Source of the DNA: Nymphaea colorata
Taxonomy: Eukaryota > Streptophyta > Magnoliopsida > Nymphaeales > Nymphaeaceae
Assembly: GCF_008831285.2 (NCBI RefSeq)
Contig: NC_045143.1
Span: 17,564,655 to 17,628,654 of the forward strand
Reading direction: 5' to 3'
Length of the DNA stretch: 64,000 nucleotides
The position numbers and the translations under genes are program-made. Shown here piece by piece: positions 51,990-64,000 of this stretch; the first letter of the stretch is position 1; the number at the start of each line of letters is the position of its first letter. Under the pieces are notes generated by a model. It saw nothing but the letters and a program-made list of their open reading frames with translations, did not search any database and was not told the origin of the DNA.

Positions 51990-54900
51990 AAAGTCAACTA
52001 AGCGCAAGTTTTACGAAATGAGAAAAGAATGACCAACCTTGAATTTAGGAGAAAAGAAAAACACTCATACATGCGATTATTACGTAGGCATTGAAGGAGA
52101 TGAAGGCATGAAGGGTTTGCTTAAGGAGTTCGTCAAATATGATGGAACCACTTGCCTACACGTTCATCTTTCGACATTAATCAATTATTGCTACAAGATC
52201 CGGGCGAGTAACAAAGCATTGTTTCGCTACTTTCCAAGAAGTCTTGAAGGCATTGCAGTGCAATGGTACAAAGAAAATTTTTAACTCAGCTTAACTTAAG
52301 GAATTTGAACAAAATATCCTCATGGTTCCAACCCTCAGTACCTTCTACAGTCTCTATAAAAAAACAAGGAGACAAGGCTCAAGAATTTATCTAAAAATGG
52401 AGAATTCAATATAACAAGATGAAGAAGACTATCTCTGAAATATAAGCTTTGTCACTTATTAGAACAGAGGTTTGCCCAACCCTTGAAAAGACTCATCCGC
52501 AATTTTCCAATCAAGACCTTTGTCTAGTTGATCAAACAAGCAGGTTTGATAGAGGAAGAAATTGAAGAAGGTGATTTTGATGAAATTAATGTGCCTAATT
52601 ATAAAGAAAAAAGTAAGAAAAAAGGAAGGACACAATTACCCTCTCACTTCATAGCAAATGCTGGCACTCGAAAAGACAATGGCAACAATTATAAGCATGA
52701 CAAAGAGACAAACCATAAGAAAAAACACACACCTTCCCAAAAGAAATGAAGAAAGAATGAACAAACATCCAGGCTAGAGTTATGACCAATAGTTCACTCC
52801 CCTCAGTCAATCTCACGAGAAAATCCTAGAATACTGCCTCACTAAATAAACTGTTGGCATGCTGAAAGTTTTAGAACCTCCGAAAATGATGGAACGTGAT
52901 AAGAAAAAATTATGCAAGTTTCATCGTGCCCCTGGTCACGACACAGATGATTGTTTTGTCCTCAAAATCATCATCTAAGTTTTCATCAACAAATATCTCA
53001 GGTATGATGAACAACAAATCAGAAGGTTCATCCAAAAACTCTACCATAATTCTAAAGACTTTTCTCTTCCGAGGTGGCGATGATGAGTCATCAGATGACT
53101 CCTTAAATGATGATCCATTTTATTTGGATGATATAATCCCTTTGAAAGAATGTCTTATTGAGGAAGACTGGATTTGGGCCTCCAAGGACCAATCAATCAT
53201 GTTTACAAAAAAAGATCTTTCAAAATGGGGTATTACCATGAAGATGTTTTCTACATCACATCCAAGTTAAAAAAATGACTATGCCACATGTATTGATCGA
53301 GAGAGGAAGTGACTTAAATATTTGTCCTGATCATACGGCCAAGGCTTTGGGCTTCCATGAAGACAAATATCGTCATGAAACCAAGATCTATGGATATGAC
53401 GGTTGAAGTATGAATAGGAAAAGGACCCTCATCATGGACGTAATCATCAAACATACAACTTACTCTTAGGACAGCCTTGGATACATAAAATGTGAGATAA
53501 CTCATTCACTCTTTACCAATGCCTCAAGTGGAATTTTGGTTCATTTGTCATCACCGTAAATGCAAAGGACCCGATCAAGAGGTCGGTACAGCCTCAAGTG
53601 GAATTTTGGTTCATTGTTACAAGATGTCAGAGCTTAACATGTCTCAGTTCCTTCTTTTTCCTCAGAAATCCCCTCAGAAAACATTTGTCAAACAAGCAGT
53701 TGATGAAATAGAACCTACGACAATACTTGAGATGGAATTACAAGAATTTACTTAGATTCAGAAACAAGGGTATCCCTCATCTTTAGTTAACGATCTAATT
53801 GAAGAAATTAACATTGGAACTAGTGAGAATCCAAAGATCCTTTAAATTGGCACTAGTTTGTCAGTAGAAGAAAGGAAAAAGTTGGTAGACTTTTTTATAA
53901 GTCACCATGAAGTTTTCACATGGACCTATGAAGATGTGTCTGGCCTAGACCCCAGCTGGTTGAACATCGTTTTCCCCTAAGTCCCAGTTGCAAGCTAGTT
54001 AAACAAAAATTATGCAAGCTTGGTCCTCGACTAGAATGACCCGTAAATGAAAGATTTGAGGTCCTACTAAAGGCAAAATTTATTCGCTCCATCGATTACC
54101 CTGAATGATTGGCTAATATCATGATTGTCTTCAAGGAACATGGCAAAGTCAAAAGTTAGGCACTGCATTGACTTTTGATACCTGAATAAAGCCACACCGA
54201 AAAACAATTACTCTTTTCCAAGCATTGATTTATTAGTAGAGAGTACTGAAACCATGCAATGTTCTCTTTTATGGATGAATATTTAGGATACAACCAATTC
54301 AAATTGGCAATCAAGAATCAGCCCAAGTCCACTTTTACCACACCTTGCGGTACTTTTTGTTACACGATAATGTCATTTGGATTAAAGAATGTTGGAACAA
54401 CTTATCAAAGAGTCATGGCTGCTATCTTTCATGGCCAAATGCACAAAATTATGAATGCATATATTGATGACATCTTAATTAAGTCCAAGGTAAGAGAGGA
54501 TCACATTGAAACTCTCGCCTAAGTGTTCGAGAGACTCTTGTAGTACAAGCTTTATTTGAATCTCAAAAAGTGTGTGTTTGGAGTTGAATAAGGTGAACTT
54601 TTATGTTTCATGGTTAGTAAGAGTGGGATCGAGGTGGATCTTACCAAAACTAAAACGATCATCGATATGCCACCACCTACCAATATTGAGGAACTACGAA
54701 GTTTGCAAGGGTGAATCTAGTCCATCAAACGATTCATCTTCAATCGAGTCATAAGATGTGAACCATTCAACCAACTGCTAAAGAAAGACGCTAAATTTAA
54801 ATAGAGTCTAGAGTGCCAACAATCATTAGAGATGATCAAGAAATACCTTTTAAATTCACCAATTCTAAAGCCCCCGGTGTTGGGTAGACCAATGCTACTT

Positions 54901-57025
54901 TGCATAACAGTAAATGAGTTAGCATGTAGCGGCTTTTTGGCACAATAGAAGGAAGAAAGTCACATCAAACATGTTATGTATTGTGTCTACAAAACTTTTA
55001 TCCAATATCAAAAAAGTACTCTCCTATAGAAAAAACTTGTCAAGCATTGGTTTGGATGTGTCAGAAGCTGATACATTATTTATTAGCTTGTGAGGTCTAA
55101 ATACTCTTCAAGCTAAATCCTCTTAAGTATATCTTAGAGCAGCCACTTTTTAATGGGTGCATTTTCAAGAGGCAAATTTTGCTGATGCGATATGATCTTA
55201 AATATGTCCTAGAAGTCAACCAAAGGACAAGCGATTATGGATCAGTTAGTAGACTTTCCTTAGTACAAAGAAATAAGAACAGATGATGAGTTTCTTGATG
55301 AACATGTGCTGAGATAAAAAATGGTCCCGGTATGGAAGATGTTCTTTGATGGATTCAGAAATGTGGTGGGAGTAGGTATATACATTTTACTTATAACTCC
55401 AGAAGATGAAACAATCTCATATTCTTTGAAATTCGACTTTCCATGTACCCATAACATGGCTGAATATAAAACCCTCATACAAAGACTTTGTTCTTTACTG
55501 AGTTTCTAAGTAAAAAGGTGCATGCCTTTGGCTTAGCATCAAGCAGGTCAATGAAGAATGGCAGGTCAAAGATGAAAAGTTTGTGTCATATCAAGAGATC
55601 GTCACTTCCTTGATCTGTAAGTTTGAAGAAGTACAACTGGCTTACATAAAAAGAGAGGGCAACTCTCTTGCAGATGGCCTCGCAAGCTTAGGAACCATTA
55701 TCTCATTTCAAACCAACAAAGCAGTCCGTTCTTTTGAGATTAAAAAAATTAGAGCATCCTTCATTTGAAACAATGAAACATATTCATCATATCCAAGAAG
55801 GGAATACGCCTTGGTATCATGATATCAAAGGTTACATTGAAGGGGGGAAATTTTTGACTGGAATGCCTAAAAATGAAAAAAAACAGTAATTCAATGTATG
55901 TTAGCAAGGTACTTTCTTGCAGGAGTAATATATAGGTGTGGATTTAATATCGATTACTCTCAGTTCCTTGATGAGGATGAGACAAAAGAAATCATTGAAT
56001 AGTCACATCGAGAAGACTATGAGAGTCATATTGGTTAGCAAATAATTCGAGCTTGATATTATTGACCTACTATGCAAAAGGATTGTTACTAATTTGTCAA
56101 AAGATGTAAAGAATGTCAGCTACATGCTCCATTAATCCATGCACCGACTTTCACTTACATTCTATGACATGCCCTTGGCGATTTTCAATGTGGGCATTTA
56201 ACGTAGTCGGATTAATATCCCTTGTAGCTTCTAACGGCTATAAGTATTTTTTTACTGCAAGAGACAATTTTACCAAATGGGTAGAAGTTGTCACACTTAG
56301 AATAGTAGAAGGGTGTCATGTAGTATCTTTCATTCACAATAATCTTCTTTGTAGATTCGGAGTACCATATGATATAGTATATGATAAATGGAATCATTTC
56401 AAAAATGAAAAAATGAGAAAGTTATGCAGCAAATATTGTATCACACATTATTTTTCAGCTCTTTATTACCCCTAAGGTAATGGGCAAGTAAAAGCCACCA
56501 ATTAGATCATGATCTGCATCTTGGAACGGACAGTGAAAACTAGAAGAGACTGCCACGAAAAGATGCCCAACTCCTTGTGGACATATCGCATCACTATTAG
56601 AACTCCAACAAATGCTACCCCCGTAGAAGTGGTTCTACCATTGCATGTATTAAAACCCAATTAAAGTTCACTTCTCTTATAAAACTTTCTCTAAATCAAT
56701 ATCAGCAAAAGAGACTAATGCAACTTGATTTGTTAGATGAAAAGTGGCTAAAAGCAGCTGAGCACACTAAAGCCTACCGCCAAAGGGTGGCTAAACAATT
56801 TGCCAAGTTTATTATTGAGATGCATTTCAAAGTGAATGACTTGGTCCTACGATGTGTGGTATACTTTAAAGGACGATCATGTGGTAAGTGGGCACCAAAT
56901 TGGGAAAACCCATACGTTGCTAAGGAAGTCTTGCCCCATAACTCATATCCATTGATTGATGTTGATGATGTGGAATTTAGCGATTCTGTTAACGCTCTTC
57001 ACTTCAAGAAATTCTATACTTAGTC
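51990..57025 (+). pseudogene. gypsy gag-pol remnant
   Basis: Fragments in several frames. A gag core has KYDGTTCLHVHLSTLINYC (about 52138) and a WY motif. A protease-like region has LIERGSDLNICPDH (about 53295). Reverse transcriptase follows at 54259-54520 with GYNQFKLAIKNQPKSTFTTP and YIDD at 54460-54471, then RNase H at about 55340-55770 (FFDGF, HNMAEY). Integrase core is at 56113-56640 (FTARDNFTKWVE, RFGVPYDIV) and its C-terminus at 56718-57025 (DLVLR, WENPY, ALHFKKFY). At least one frame break separates each pair of domains. A 26-base direct repeat (gcctcaagtggaattttgg...) at 53521 and 53591 is a local duplication. Confidence 0.8.
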
Positions 57026-57461
57026 CTCCTATATTCACCTTTCAATCAATGACAAATACTGTGTTCTCCACATTTGATCTATTATCCATTTGGATTTTTC
57101 TCAGTTATAAAAAGTAACGATTACACTGGGGCATTTTTTTATTATTATTATCACTCAAAACTCGAGAGCAAACCCATGCAGGTAAGGGGTTAAGTCTGCA
57201 GCGCAACTCAAGATCTGCCATGAAGGTAAGGGGCTAAACCTATGATGCAAGACAAAGCAATCCACTCGGGGTCAAACCTAAACTCAGTCTTTTTAAACCC
57301 GTGTATGTAAAAGGTTAAACCCGCAATAAACTCAAATAACTCATTCAGGTAAGGGGTTAAACCTAAAATGCCACTCCAAACACATTTTGTTTGAAAAAGT
57401 TAAGGTGCTTATCTTTATCATTAAGCGTGGCTCGTATCGGCTTAGTAAGAAAGAGTGACAT
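57026..57461. other. gypsy region between integrase and 3' LTR
   Basis: Contains loosely repeated words (gtaaggggttaaacc.. at 57183, 57225, 57309 and 57349) typical of short sub-repeats before the LTR. No gene. Confidence 0.5.
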
Positions 57462-59295
57462 TTGTTATCACCCCAAATTTTTTCAAAAGACTGTATTTCA
57501 TTGAATTGAATCAAATTTTGGGCTCCAAGCCTAAGCTCTACTTAAAACAAACTTGTATATCTATATCCAAGTCCAATTCACAACCATTAGATCCAAAATA
57601 GATCCCTAGGCCCATATTTGAGTCCAAATGCAAAATTTAAATCCAAAACCCAACTTTAGACCAAGATTCATATCCAAATCCAAGTCTTAGATCTAAAATA
57701 CACACCTTGATCCGAAATATGAAATCAAGGCCCATGACTAAACCCCACGAGTGAAATTAAGTCCAAACTAGGAAAACAGACCCGTAAAGCCACTCTCGGA
57801 TCTAAATTAGATTCAAAACCAATGTTTGGATCCAAATCGAGAATTTCAACTCAAAATCGTAAGTCAAGGGTAAAATAACAAATTTCGATACCGTCGAGCG
57901 CCACGTGCACATGCACAGATCTTCCCTTTGTTTGGCGTCTCAATTTTGCACCAAAAATATGTTTTGAGCCTAAACTGCTCATCCAATCCTTGATTTGAGC
58001 CTCGAACGTTGATTAGAACATATTGGCAACCAAATAAACCTGATCCAAATCTTAAACGAGCCCAGAATCACTCAAAACGATGTCTGCCCCATTGATAACA
58101 AAAACTATTTTGCCCTTTAAAATATGTATTAAAAAGAGAATATTCTTTACATTTGTTTTAAATGTGTGGAACCTCTTGGAGGCTAAGGAGGCAAAAGCCA
58201 CCCCTTATTCATCCAAAACGAACCAATAAGGGGGCATTTCGCCGTGCTGCTTGGCGTGAGAAGCTGAGACCAGGCCTGCGCACTATGTAGGCCTTCTTTG
58301 AGTTAAAAACCACCCCCAAGGGGGTGGTTTTGGCCCGATGGGTAGGCATTTGCCCTGCCCACACCACCAGCATGGCTACGGGCCAATCTCACTTGGACAA
58401 AATCTATTAAAAAAAATAAAAGTATTCAAAAATATTTAGAATTCTCATGAAAATGTTGCTAAATTAAAAAAATTCAAGTTTTGAGTTTTGACTCTAAAAT
58501 TCTTTATAAATACCCCCACAATCTTCTCTCTTAAGCATGATCTAACCTTTGGGGAATCTTTAGTGCTTGTCCAACATTAGGAGCAAATTTCTCCAACTTT
58601 CACTCTCCAAGGGAGCATGAGGATGTTTCTCAGAGAGACGTCTTCATTACTTTGGAGCCCCATTCGAGGAAGCTTTAAGATCATCGAAAGTAAGAGATTC
58701 ATTTTCTAAAACCATTCTTATTAGTTATATGTAATCAATATCTCAATCCATTCTTTTTTTTTTCTTTCTCCCTTCTTCATTTCCCTATGGCTACACAAGA
58801 TATCTCTCAAATCCCCTCTTTGAAATTGAGAACTACTCTTGAGTGCACCGAGAGCGTGAGAAGGTGAAATAATCATTCTAGGATCGAAATATGCTTCTCT
58901 CTTCTCTTGAATGTTGCTTTGTTTTGAGATATTGTTCATGAATAGATGATTGATTTTTCTTATTTATATATGAATGAGCGGTGAGAATGAGTGCTTGGAT
59001 TAGGATTTCTTCATCATTATATTGGTTTTTGAGGTTTAGCATTTGTCCAACTCAGGAAAACCCTTCAAGAAAGTGTATATATTAAAATGCATCGTCATGA
59101 CATTGTTACGTTTCGCTTTTCTCTTAATCACCCGATTAGTTATCCCAATGAGTGCTTTCTTACGTTGTCCTCCATTTCATGTGTGTTTGATTTTCTTTGT
59201 AATAGATGAAATGATTATAGTTTTATGCTCACGTAAAAACATATTTGCAATATTATTTTGAAAAGAATTTCAAAAATAAAAATCAACTTCAGTGA
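57462..59295 (+). repeat. probable gypsy 3' LTR
   Basis: It starts tgttatcacccc after a purine-rich agaaagag stretch and contains a TATA-like tataaatacccccac near 58508. About 1.8 kb. The right edge is placed where similarity to the 5' fragment (47460-47600) fades and LINE sequence begins. Both ends are approximate because the 5' LTR is truncated. Confidence 0.5.
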
Positions 59296-59458
59296 GCCGA
59301 TAAAATGGGAATTCATAACAAAATTTAGGGACAAGAAGTCCCTTAAATACAAGAACAAACCGCAAAAACAAAAATAAAAGACGAATATACAAGACAATCA
59401 CACAGTAACACGAAAATAAGAAGAGGTGGAGAAAGAATGGATAGATGGCGCAACACAG

Positions 59459-62400
59459 TCACCCAACTGCAGACGGAGGACAGTGCCGTAACCGAAAAGC
59501 AAAATGAACATCCCCCAGCACCAGACGAGCCACTGCAACTGGCGATGAGAAGGTGCCCCTGAAGACCCTCTTGTTGCCCTCCTCCCAAATGCGCCACCAA
59601 AAGGAAATAAGCCACAACCTCCAGACTCGCCCCCAAGAAGCAAACAAGTGGGGGAAAGGAGAAAAGTGGAAAAGAAGGCCAATGGAGGGTGGGTCTGAAA
59701 GACTGCTAACAAGGGAAGGCCATGCAGAGGCAAGAACACTCAGGAAGAAATTGCAAGTAGTAAAAAGGTGGACCCGAGACTCACCCACGGTGAGATAGAG
59801 GGGACACTGGTTAGCTAAACTGATGCCAAGACGTTGTAAGTTGTCAAAAGTGTTGATATGGCCAGAAAGAAGAAGCCAGACAAAAGCAATGGTACAAGGA
59901 GAAGGGCCTGGGGACCAAAGGGATCGGGGAGGGAGCAACGCAACAAAAGAACCAAAGGAGATCAGGTAGCAAGAAGAAAAAGTGAATCCCTGGGAATGTG
60001 AAAGAGGCAAAGATGGAGTGCAAAAGAAGGGAGGTCAGCAAGCCGGAGGAAAAGGGGAAGAGCAGAAAGCAGGTCGCACCAAAAGTAGGAAGAAGAGGTG
60101 TGGGAGATGGAACTATTCAAAACACTAGGGGAAAGTAGGTCAAATTTGGAACAAATGAATAGGGTGATAGGAGAATGCTCAGTTGTCAGACGCCACCACC
60201 AAGACCACAGGAAGGACTCACATGCCCGACTAAGGTTGGTTAACCCAGCACCCCCAAGTAGACGCGGAAGGAGAACCATATCCCAACGTGCAAGGCAATC
60301 CAAAGCTCGATCATCATCCCAGATAAATTTACGAAATAATCCTATCAAACCTTCTCAGAACAGCCACAGGAGGTCGAAAGACTACCAGAGCATAGAGGGG
60401 GACCGATGAAAGACAATGTTTAGCAAGAGTAATATGTCTAGGGAGAGAAAGCAGTTTTCCCTACCAACACTGAAGGCGATTCTCAAGCTTTTGCTCCACT
60501 CCATTCCAAAAAGAGGGAGCAGGAGGCCTAGCATAATCTGAAGACCTAAGTAGTCCATGGGCAGACCAGCAGCCTTACACCCAAAGCAAGCTTTCGCGAG
60601 AAGCACCGTGGCTGGGTCCGCGTGAATGAGAGAAAGTTGGCATTTAGAGGAGTTAATAGAAAGACCCAAGATGAGCTCAAAAATCCGAAGGATGAGTCAA
60701 GTTTTCACAATCTGTTGGTAGGAAGCATTGCCAAACAGGAGGAAGTCGTCAACATACTGAAGGGTGGAGAAGTCCTGTAAATGGAGAGTGAATGTGGTGT
60801 GAGGAAGCCAACGACCGCGGCATGATGAAATAACGCAGAAAAATGCTCAGCAACTAAGTTGAAAAGCAAAGGCGATAACGGACAACCCTAACGGAGGCCA
60901 CAACCGAGACAGAAGAAATCGCCACACATTCCATTGAAAGAGACCGCAAGCTGGGCCCCAGTGACAAGCAAAAGGATCCACTACCGAAACAATGGACCAA
61001 AAGTAAGGCAGGTGAGCAGGTCAGAAAGGAACTCCCAACTTACCGAATCAAAGGCATTAGAGATGTCCAACTTAAGGATGAAGGAAGGAAGACGTAGACA
61101 GTATAGAGAGTGAACAACCTTATTAGCCAGGACAACTGTGTCCTGCAAACGCCGACCCTTGATGAATGCAACTTGGAATGGGTTAATGATAGAAGGCATA
61201 ACAGGGACAAGCCACAAGGAAAGCAATTTAGTAATAATCTTGTAAGGTGTGCCTAAAATAGAGATCAGACGAAAGTGACTGATGTTCGTAGGGTTAGGAC
61301 GCTTAGGCACCAAGACGCAGGTGGATCGATTAAATTCCTTAAGGAAGACGGAGTTGGAGGCAAATTCATCACAAAACGCAAACATATTGGTGCTACAAGC
61401 CTTCCAAAAGATGCGAAAAAATTCAACGGGGAAACCATCAATGTCAGGCGCCTTACCAGAACCGAGGGCCCAGACAACATTCTTGATCTCTTGGGGCAAG
61501 AAGGGCCGCTCAAGAGAGATCGCACACGAGACGGAGAGGGTGGAGAGGGGAAAGTCTGGCAGCAGGGCACGAAAGCGAAGAGGCTTAGAATAGACCTCGC
61601 GAAAATGGACGGTCAAAGCCGGGAGAATGTCATCACCAAGAAAAACCCTATGGCTAATAACCATGGAATTGAGTAACATTTGACGGCACCTCTGAGATTC
61701 CACCAAGTGGAAGAATCTAGAATTTTGGTCCCCATATGAAAGCCAACCCAGCCTAGAACACTGCTGCCAGTGGATGGCCTCCCTAATCCGCCACTCTTGA
61801 GCCAGACTCTGGAGACAAAGGAGGCGGGAAGACTGATTCGCAGAAACAGTGTCAGGAGATTGGAGGGACAGGATCTCTTCATCCCAACCGGTCACCTCAG
61901 AAAACTTTTCGCTCCAGAAAATGTGCTTCTAGGCAAAAATCTCCCTCCTGATGGAGTGCAACTTCCGCGAGATCCTGAAAGCAGCCCACCTACCATTGAT
62001 GGTGAAAGCCTACCATTTAGGGACGACAGCCACAACGGTCTCATCTCGAAGCCACCAAAGCTCAAAACGAAACCTGGCACGCTCGGAACCAACCCCACCC
62101 CGAAGAAGGGAAAGGAGCAACGGAGCATGATCAGACAAGTGTCTTGGCCCAAGAACCAATTAGGACGAAGGAAAAGTAGAGAAAAGCTTAGGTGAGAGGA
62201 AGACTCGGTCCAACCTACGGAGAATTGGAGGATTCCTATTGTTGAACCAAGTAAACTTGCCATTGCTCAGAGGCATGTCAAAAAGACCGAACTCATCAAT
62301 GAACGAACGAAAAGCCGACATAGATGGATCGGAAGAGACATGAGATGAAGAGTCGTCAGGGCTAAGCAAACAATTGAAGTCCCCCGCCAAAAGCCAAGGC

Positions 62401-62792
62401 TAGGAAACAACCTGACGAGCATGATGCAGCTCATCCCACAATTGGTCATGCAAGGCCCCAACGCAATGGCCATAGACCACAGTAACTAAGACTGGACCAT
62501 TGGGCCAGAGACCATTGAGAACGACCGAGATAAAGTAATGACCAACATGCACCACTTCCCCCGTAAGAGAAGGAGACCAGGCCAGCAAGATGCCCCCAGC
62601 AACGCCATTAGGCGGGAGAAACCCAAAGGACGGTTGACGCAACAATGTACGAACATAGGCGTGAGAAATCACAGACAATTTGGTCTCAACCACGATAAGC
62701 AAGGAAGGTCCATGCTGACGCACCCAAGTAGAGAGATATCTACGCTTAAAACGAGCTCCCAAGCCCCGCACGTTCCAACACACAACCCTCAT
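59459..62792 (-). pseudogene. LINE ORF2 (endonuclease, reverse transcriptase, zf-RVT)
   Basis: Begins MRVVCWNVRGLG at 62792. The apurinic-type endonuclease has the expected ETKL, VVYG, GDFN and LSDH motifs (62792 to about 62100). The reverse transcriptase follows (GKAPDIDGFPVEFF, FQVAFIKGRRLQD, KLDISNAFDSVSW) with YVDD near 60745-60756, then a zf-RVT domain (GHINTFDNLQRLGI...HLFTTC) at about 59900-59750. In-frame stops fall near 62400 and 62160, and the frame changes between 60981 and 60669 and again before 60010. It cannot make one intact protein. Confidence 0.88.
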
Positions 62793-62881
62793 GAAGAAAC
62801 CGTGTGAGGAGGCGTACGCCTGGCCACTCTAGCAGTACCAGGAGGGAGGATGGAGGGCGCAGAAGCCCTGATTCTACGCAA

Positions 62882-64000
62882 TTATCGCCGCAACCTAGTA
62901 AGGTTGGAGTGGGAGGCCGGCGCAACAATAGCAACAAATGAAGAACGCAAAAAATCAAGCTGCTCCTGAGGAAGCGTGACCTTAAGAGAGGCAAGCGCAT
63001 CCGGAAGGGAGATGCCTAGCTCAGCGTTTAACAAGGGAGAAACAGGTGGCAACCTATCGGGCAAGAGAGGAGAAACAGAAGGTCCGGTGGTGGGACCAGG
63101 CAACCGAGCAGGAGGCGGAGGGGAGGATGAGGGGGTAGCAGTGGACGCAGGATCAGAACACAAGGTGGGGGAAAAAGTGCCAACACAAGGGAGGTGGGGG
63201 AGGGCAGGGCTAACCGGGGGAAGGGGCAAGCAGGTGGGGTTGCGAGAATAACCGCGGTTGAGTGCGGGGTGCAAAACACGCAGGGAAGGCAAGCTAGCGA
63301 CAATGCAACTGTCAATGGAAACAGAAGAAAACCAGAGTAGGTGGGCAAAGGAGGCGGTCATGGATGGTAGGAGGGGCATAGGGGGGCCGGTAACAAGGGT
63401 AAGTAGTAAGGAACAGGCAACAGAAGGAGATGGGCTGGCTATGGGAGACGAATCGATAGAGGTCAAAGCAACAGAGGCCGCAGTCGAGAAAGAACAAGCA
63501 ACAACAGTTACCTCAAGGGGGCGACCCCCTGCTGACGGGTGGGCAGCTGACTGTGACGGTTCAAAGGACCGGATGACACCACCATCAGGCGGAGCAGCAA
63601 GCAGCACCTTGTGGGAGCATGGCAAAGAGCAGGCAGGGCACCACCGAGAAGGCAGGGCCGCATCTAGCGATGAAGGAAGCAAAGGCGGGAGCTAAGGTGG
63701 CAAGAGCTCGTGGAGCGAAGAAAACTGGTGCGGCAAACCACCAGGGCTAAGGACCTGTGGGACCTCTACCGAGAAAGGCAGACCCCGTGCACCAGGAAAA
63801 GTAGGCCCAGGCCAAGGCAGTCTGAAAGAACCAAAGAAGATAGAGCTAGCATCTGAAGCAGGCGACTGAGAAGCAGCTGGTAGAGGAACCTGGACCCAGA
63901 AGGAAGAAACGACTGCCGCAAAGCCATGCCGCCAATCGAAAAGTCGCCGATCATTCTGACTAGCAGGAAAATGGCATCGAGAACTCGTGGCTGTCCGACG
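62882..64000 (-). pseudogene. LINE ORF1 region, Pro/Ser-rich, partial
   Basis: An open frame of about 266 residues (63682-62882) is rich in Pro, Ser, Ala and Leu and ends 90 bases before ORF2, where plant L1 elements carry the C-terminal part of ORF1. Another frame continues toward 63954. No zinc knuckle or RNA-binding domain is visible in the window; these would lie further right. The assignment depends on position. Confidence 0.5.

Larger units (their letters stand above)
47460..59295 (+). mobile_element. decayed Ty3/gypsy retrotransposon, Tat-like
   Basis: Remnants on the + strand in the gypsy order gag, protease, reverse transcriptase, RNase H, integrase lie between a short 5' LTR-like fragment and a long 3' LTR. 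The integrase C-terminus ends in GPY-like sequence (WENPY) without a chromodomain, which suggests the Tat/Athila branch. The region before gag is unusually long (about 4 kb) and contains a plant-mobile-domain remnant. Stops and frameshifts are frequent throughout. Boundaries are inferred. Confidence 0.7.
59296..64000 (-). mobile_element. L1-type LINE, decayed, continues past the window
   Basis: A non-LTR retrotransposon on the - strand: 5' part (ORF1 region) at the right end of the window, then endonuclease, reverse transcriptase and zf-RVT domain toward 59500. It meets the gypsy LTR at about 59296. No poly(A) tail (poly-T on the + strand) is visible at this 3' end, which is unusual and may mean 3' truncation or loss. 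It is noticeably more GC-rich than the flanking DNA. Confidence 0.85.

Noticed and set aside
61275-62195. + strand frames up to 141 codons
   Set aside because: They are antisense to the LINE endonuclease and reverse transcriptase domains.

Overview
The window is plant nuclear DNA: intronless, secreted leucine-rich-repeat genes of the polygalacturonase-inhibiting protein (PGIP) type, embedded in plant-style transposons (hAT, Ty1/copia, Ty3/gypsy, an L1-type LINE) and long TA/GA/CT microsatellites. It is a flowering plant. The sequence alone does not let me name the species or choose safely between monocot, eudicot and early-diverging lineages.

Layout. 1-5.4 kb: a small GC-rich hAT-like element with a purine-rich core, then PGIP1 (+ strand) with a duplicated leader, followed by a hairpin minisatellite and a MITE. 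6.4-12.4 kb: a candidate 6-kb hAT element with a broken TTF/DUF4371-type transposase. 12.4-18.5 kb: gene-poor DNA with microsatellites. 18.6-25 kb: PGIP2 and PGIP3 (both - strand), a divergent pair; PGIP2 is followed by two extra copies of its own C-terminal coding end, separated by microsatellites. 27.6-30 kb: a second, decayed hAT transposase (BED/Ac-like). 30.8-47.5 kb: a tandem segmental duplication (blocks A and B), each with one PGIP gene (PGIP4 and PGIP5, - strand), one 0.9-1.25 kb hAT-like element and one MITE. In block B the hAT-like element is itself interrupted by a complete Ty1/copia element with 5-bp target duplications. 47.5-59.3 kb: a decayed Ty3/gypsy element with a plant-mobile-domain-like pseudogene ahead of gag and a hAT MITE nested in it. 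59.3-64 kb: a decayed LINE on the - strand that runs off the end of the window.

How the genes fit together. The five PGIPs are predicted extracellular (cell-wall) proteins. Family members bind fungal or insect endopolygalacturonases, limit pectin breakdown and favour elicitor-active oligogalacturonides. PGIP1, 4 and 5 form one subgroup and PGIP2 and 3 another. PGIP4 and 5 are recent duplicates with a strongly patchy divergence pattern: three mismatches in the first ~780 coding bases and about 21 in the last ~235. They share an inverted pair of W-box cores upstream, consistent with (not proof of) WRKY-controlled defence expression. The rest of the window is mobile or repetitive DNA, and all transposon coding regions are broken by stops or frameshifts.

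I found no RNA genes, CRISPR arrays or operons. The most unusual signals are the triplicated PGIP2 tail, the converted/diverged mosaic of PGIP4/5 with loss of a conserved disulfide pair, and the nested history of block B. Mismatch counts are by eye and no alignment program or database was used.
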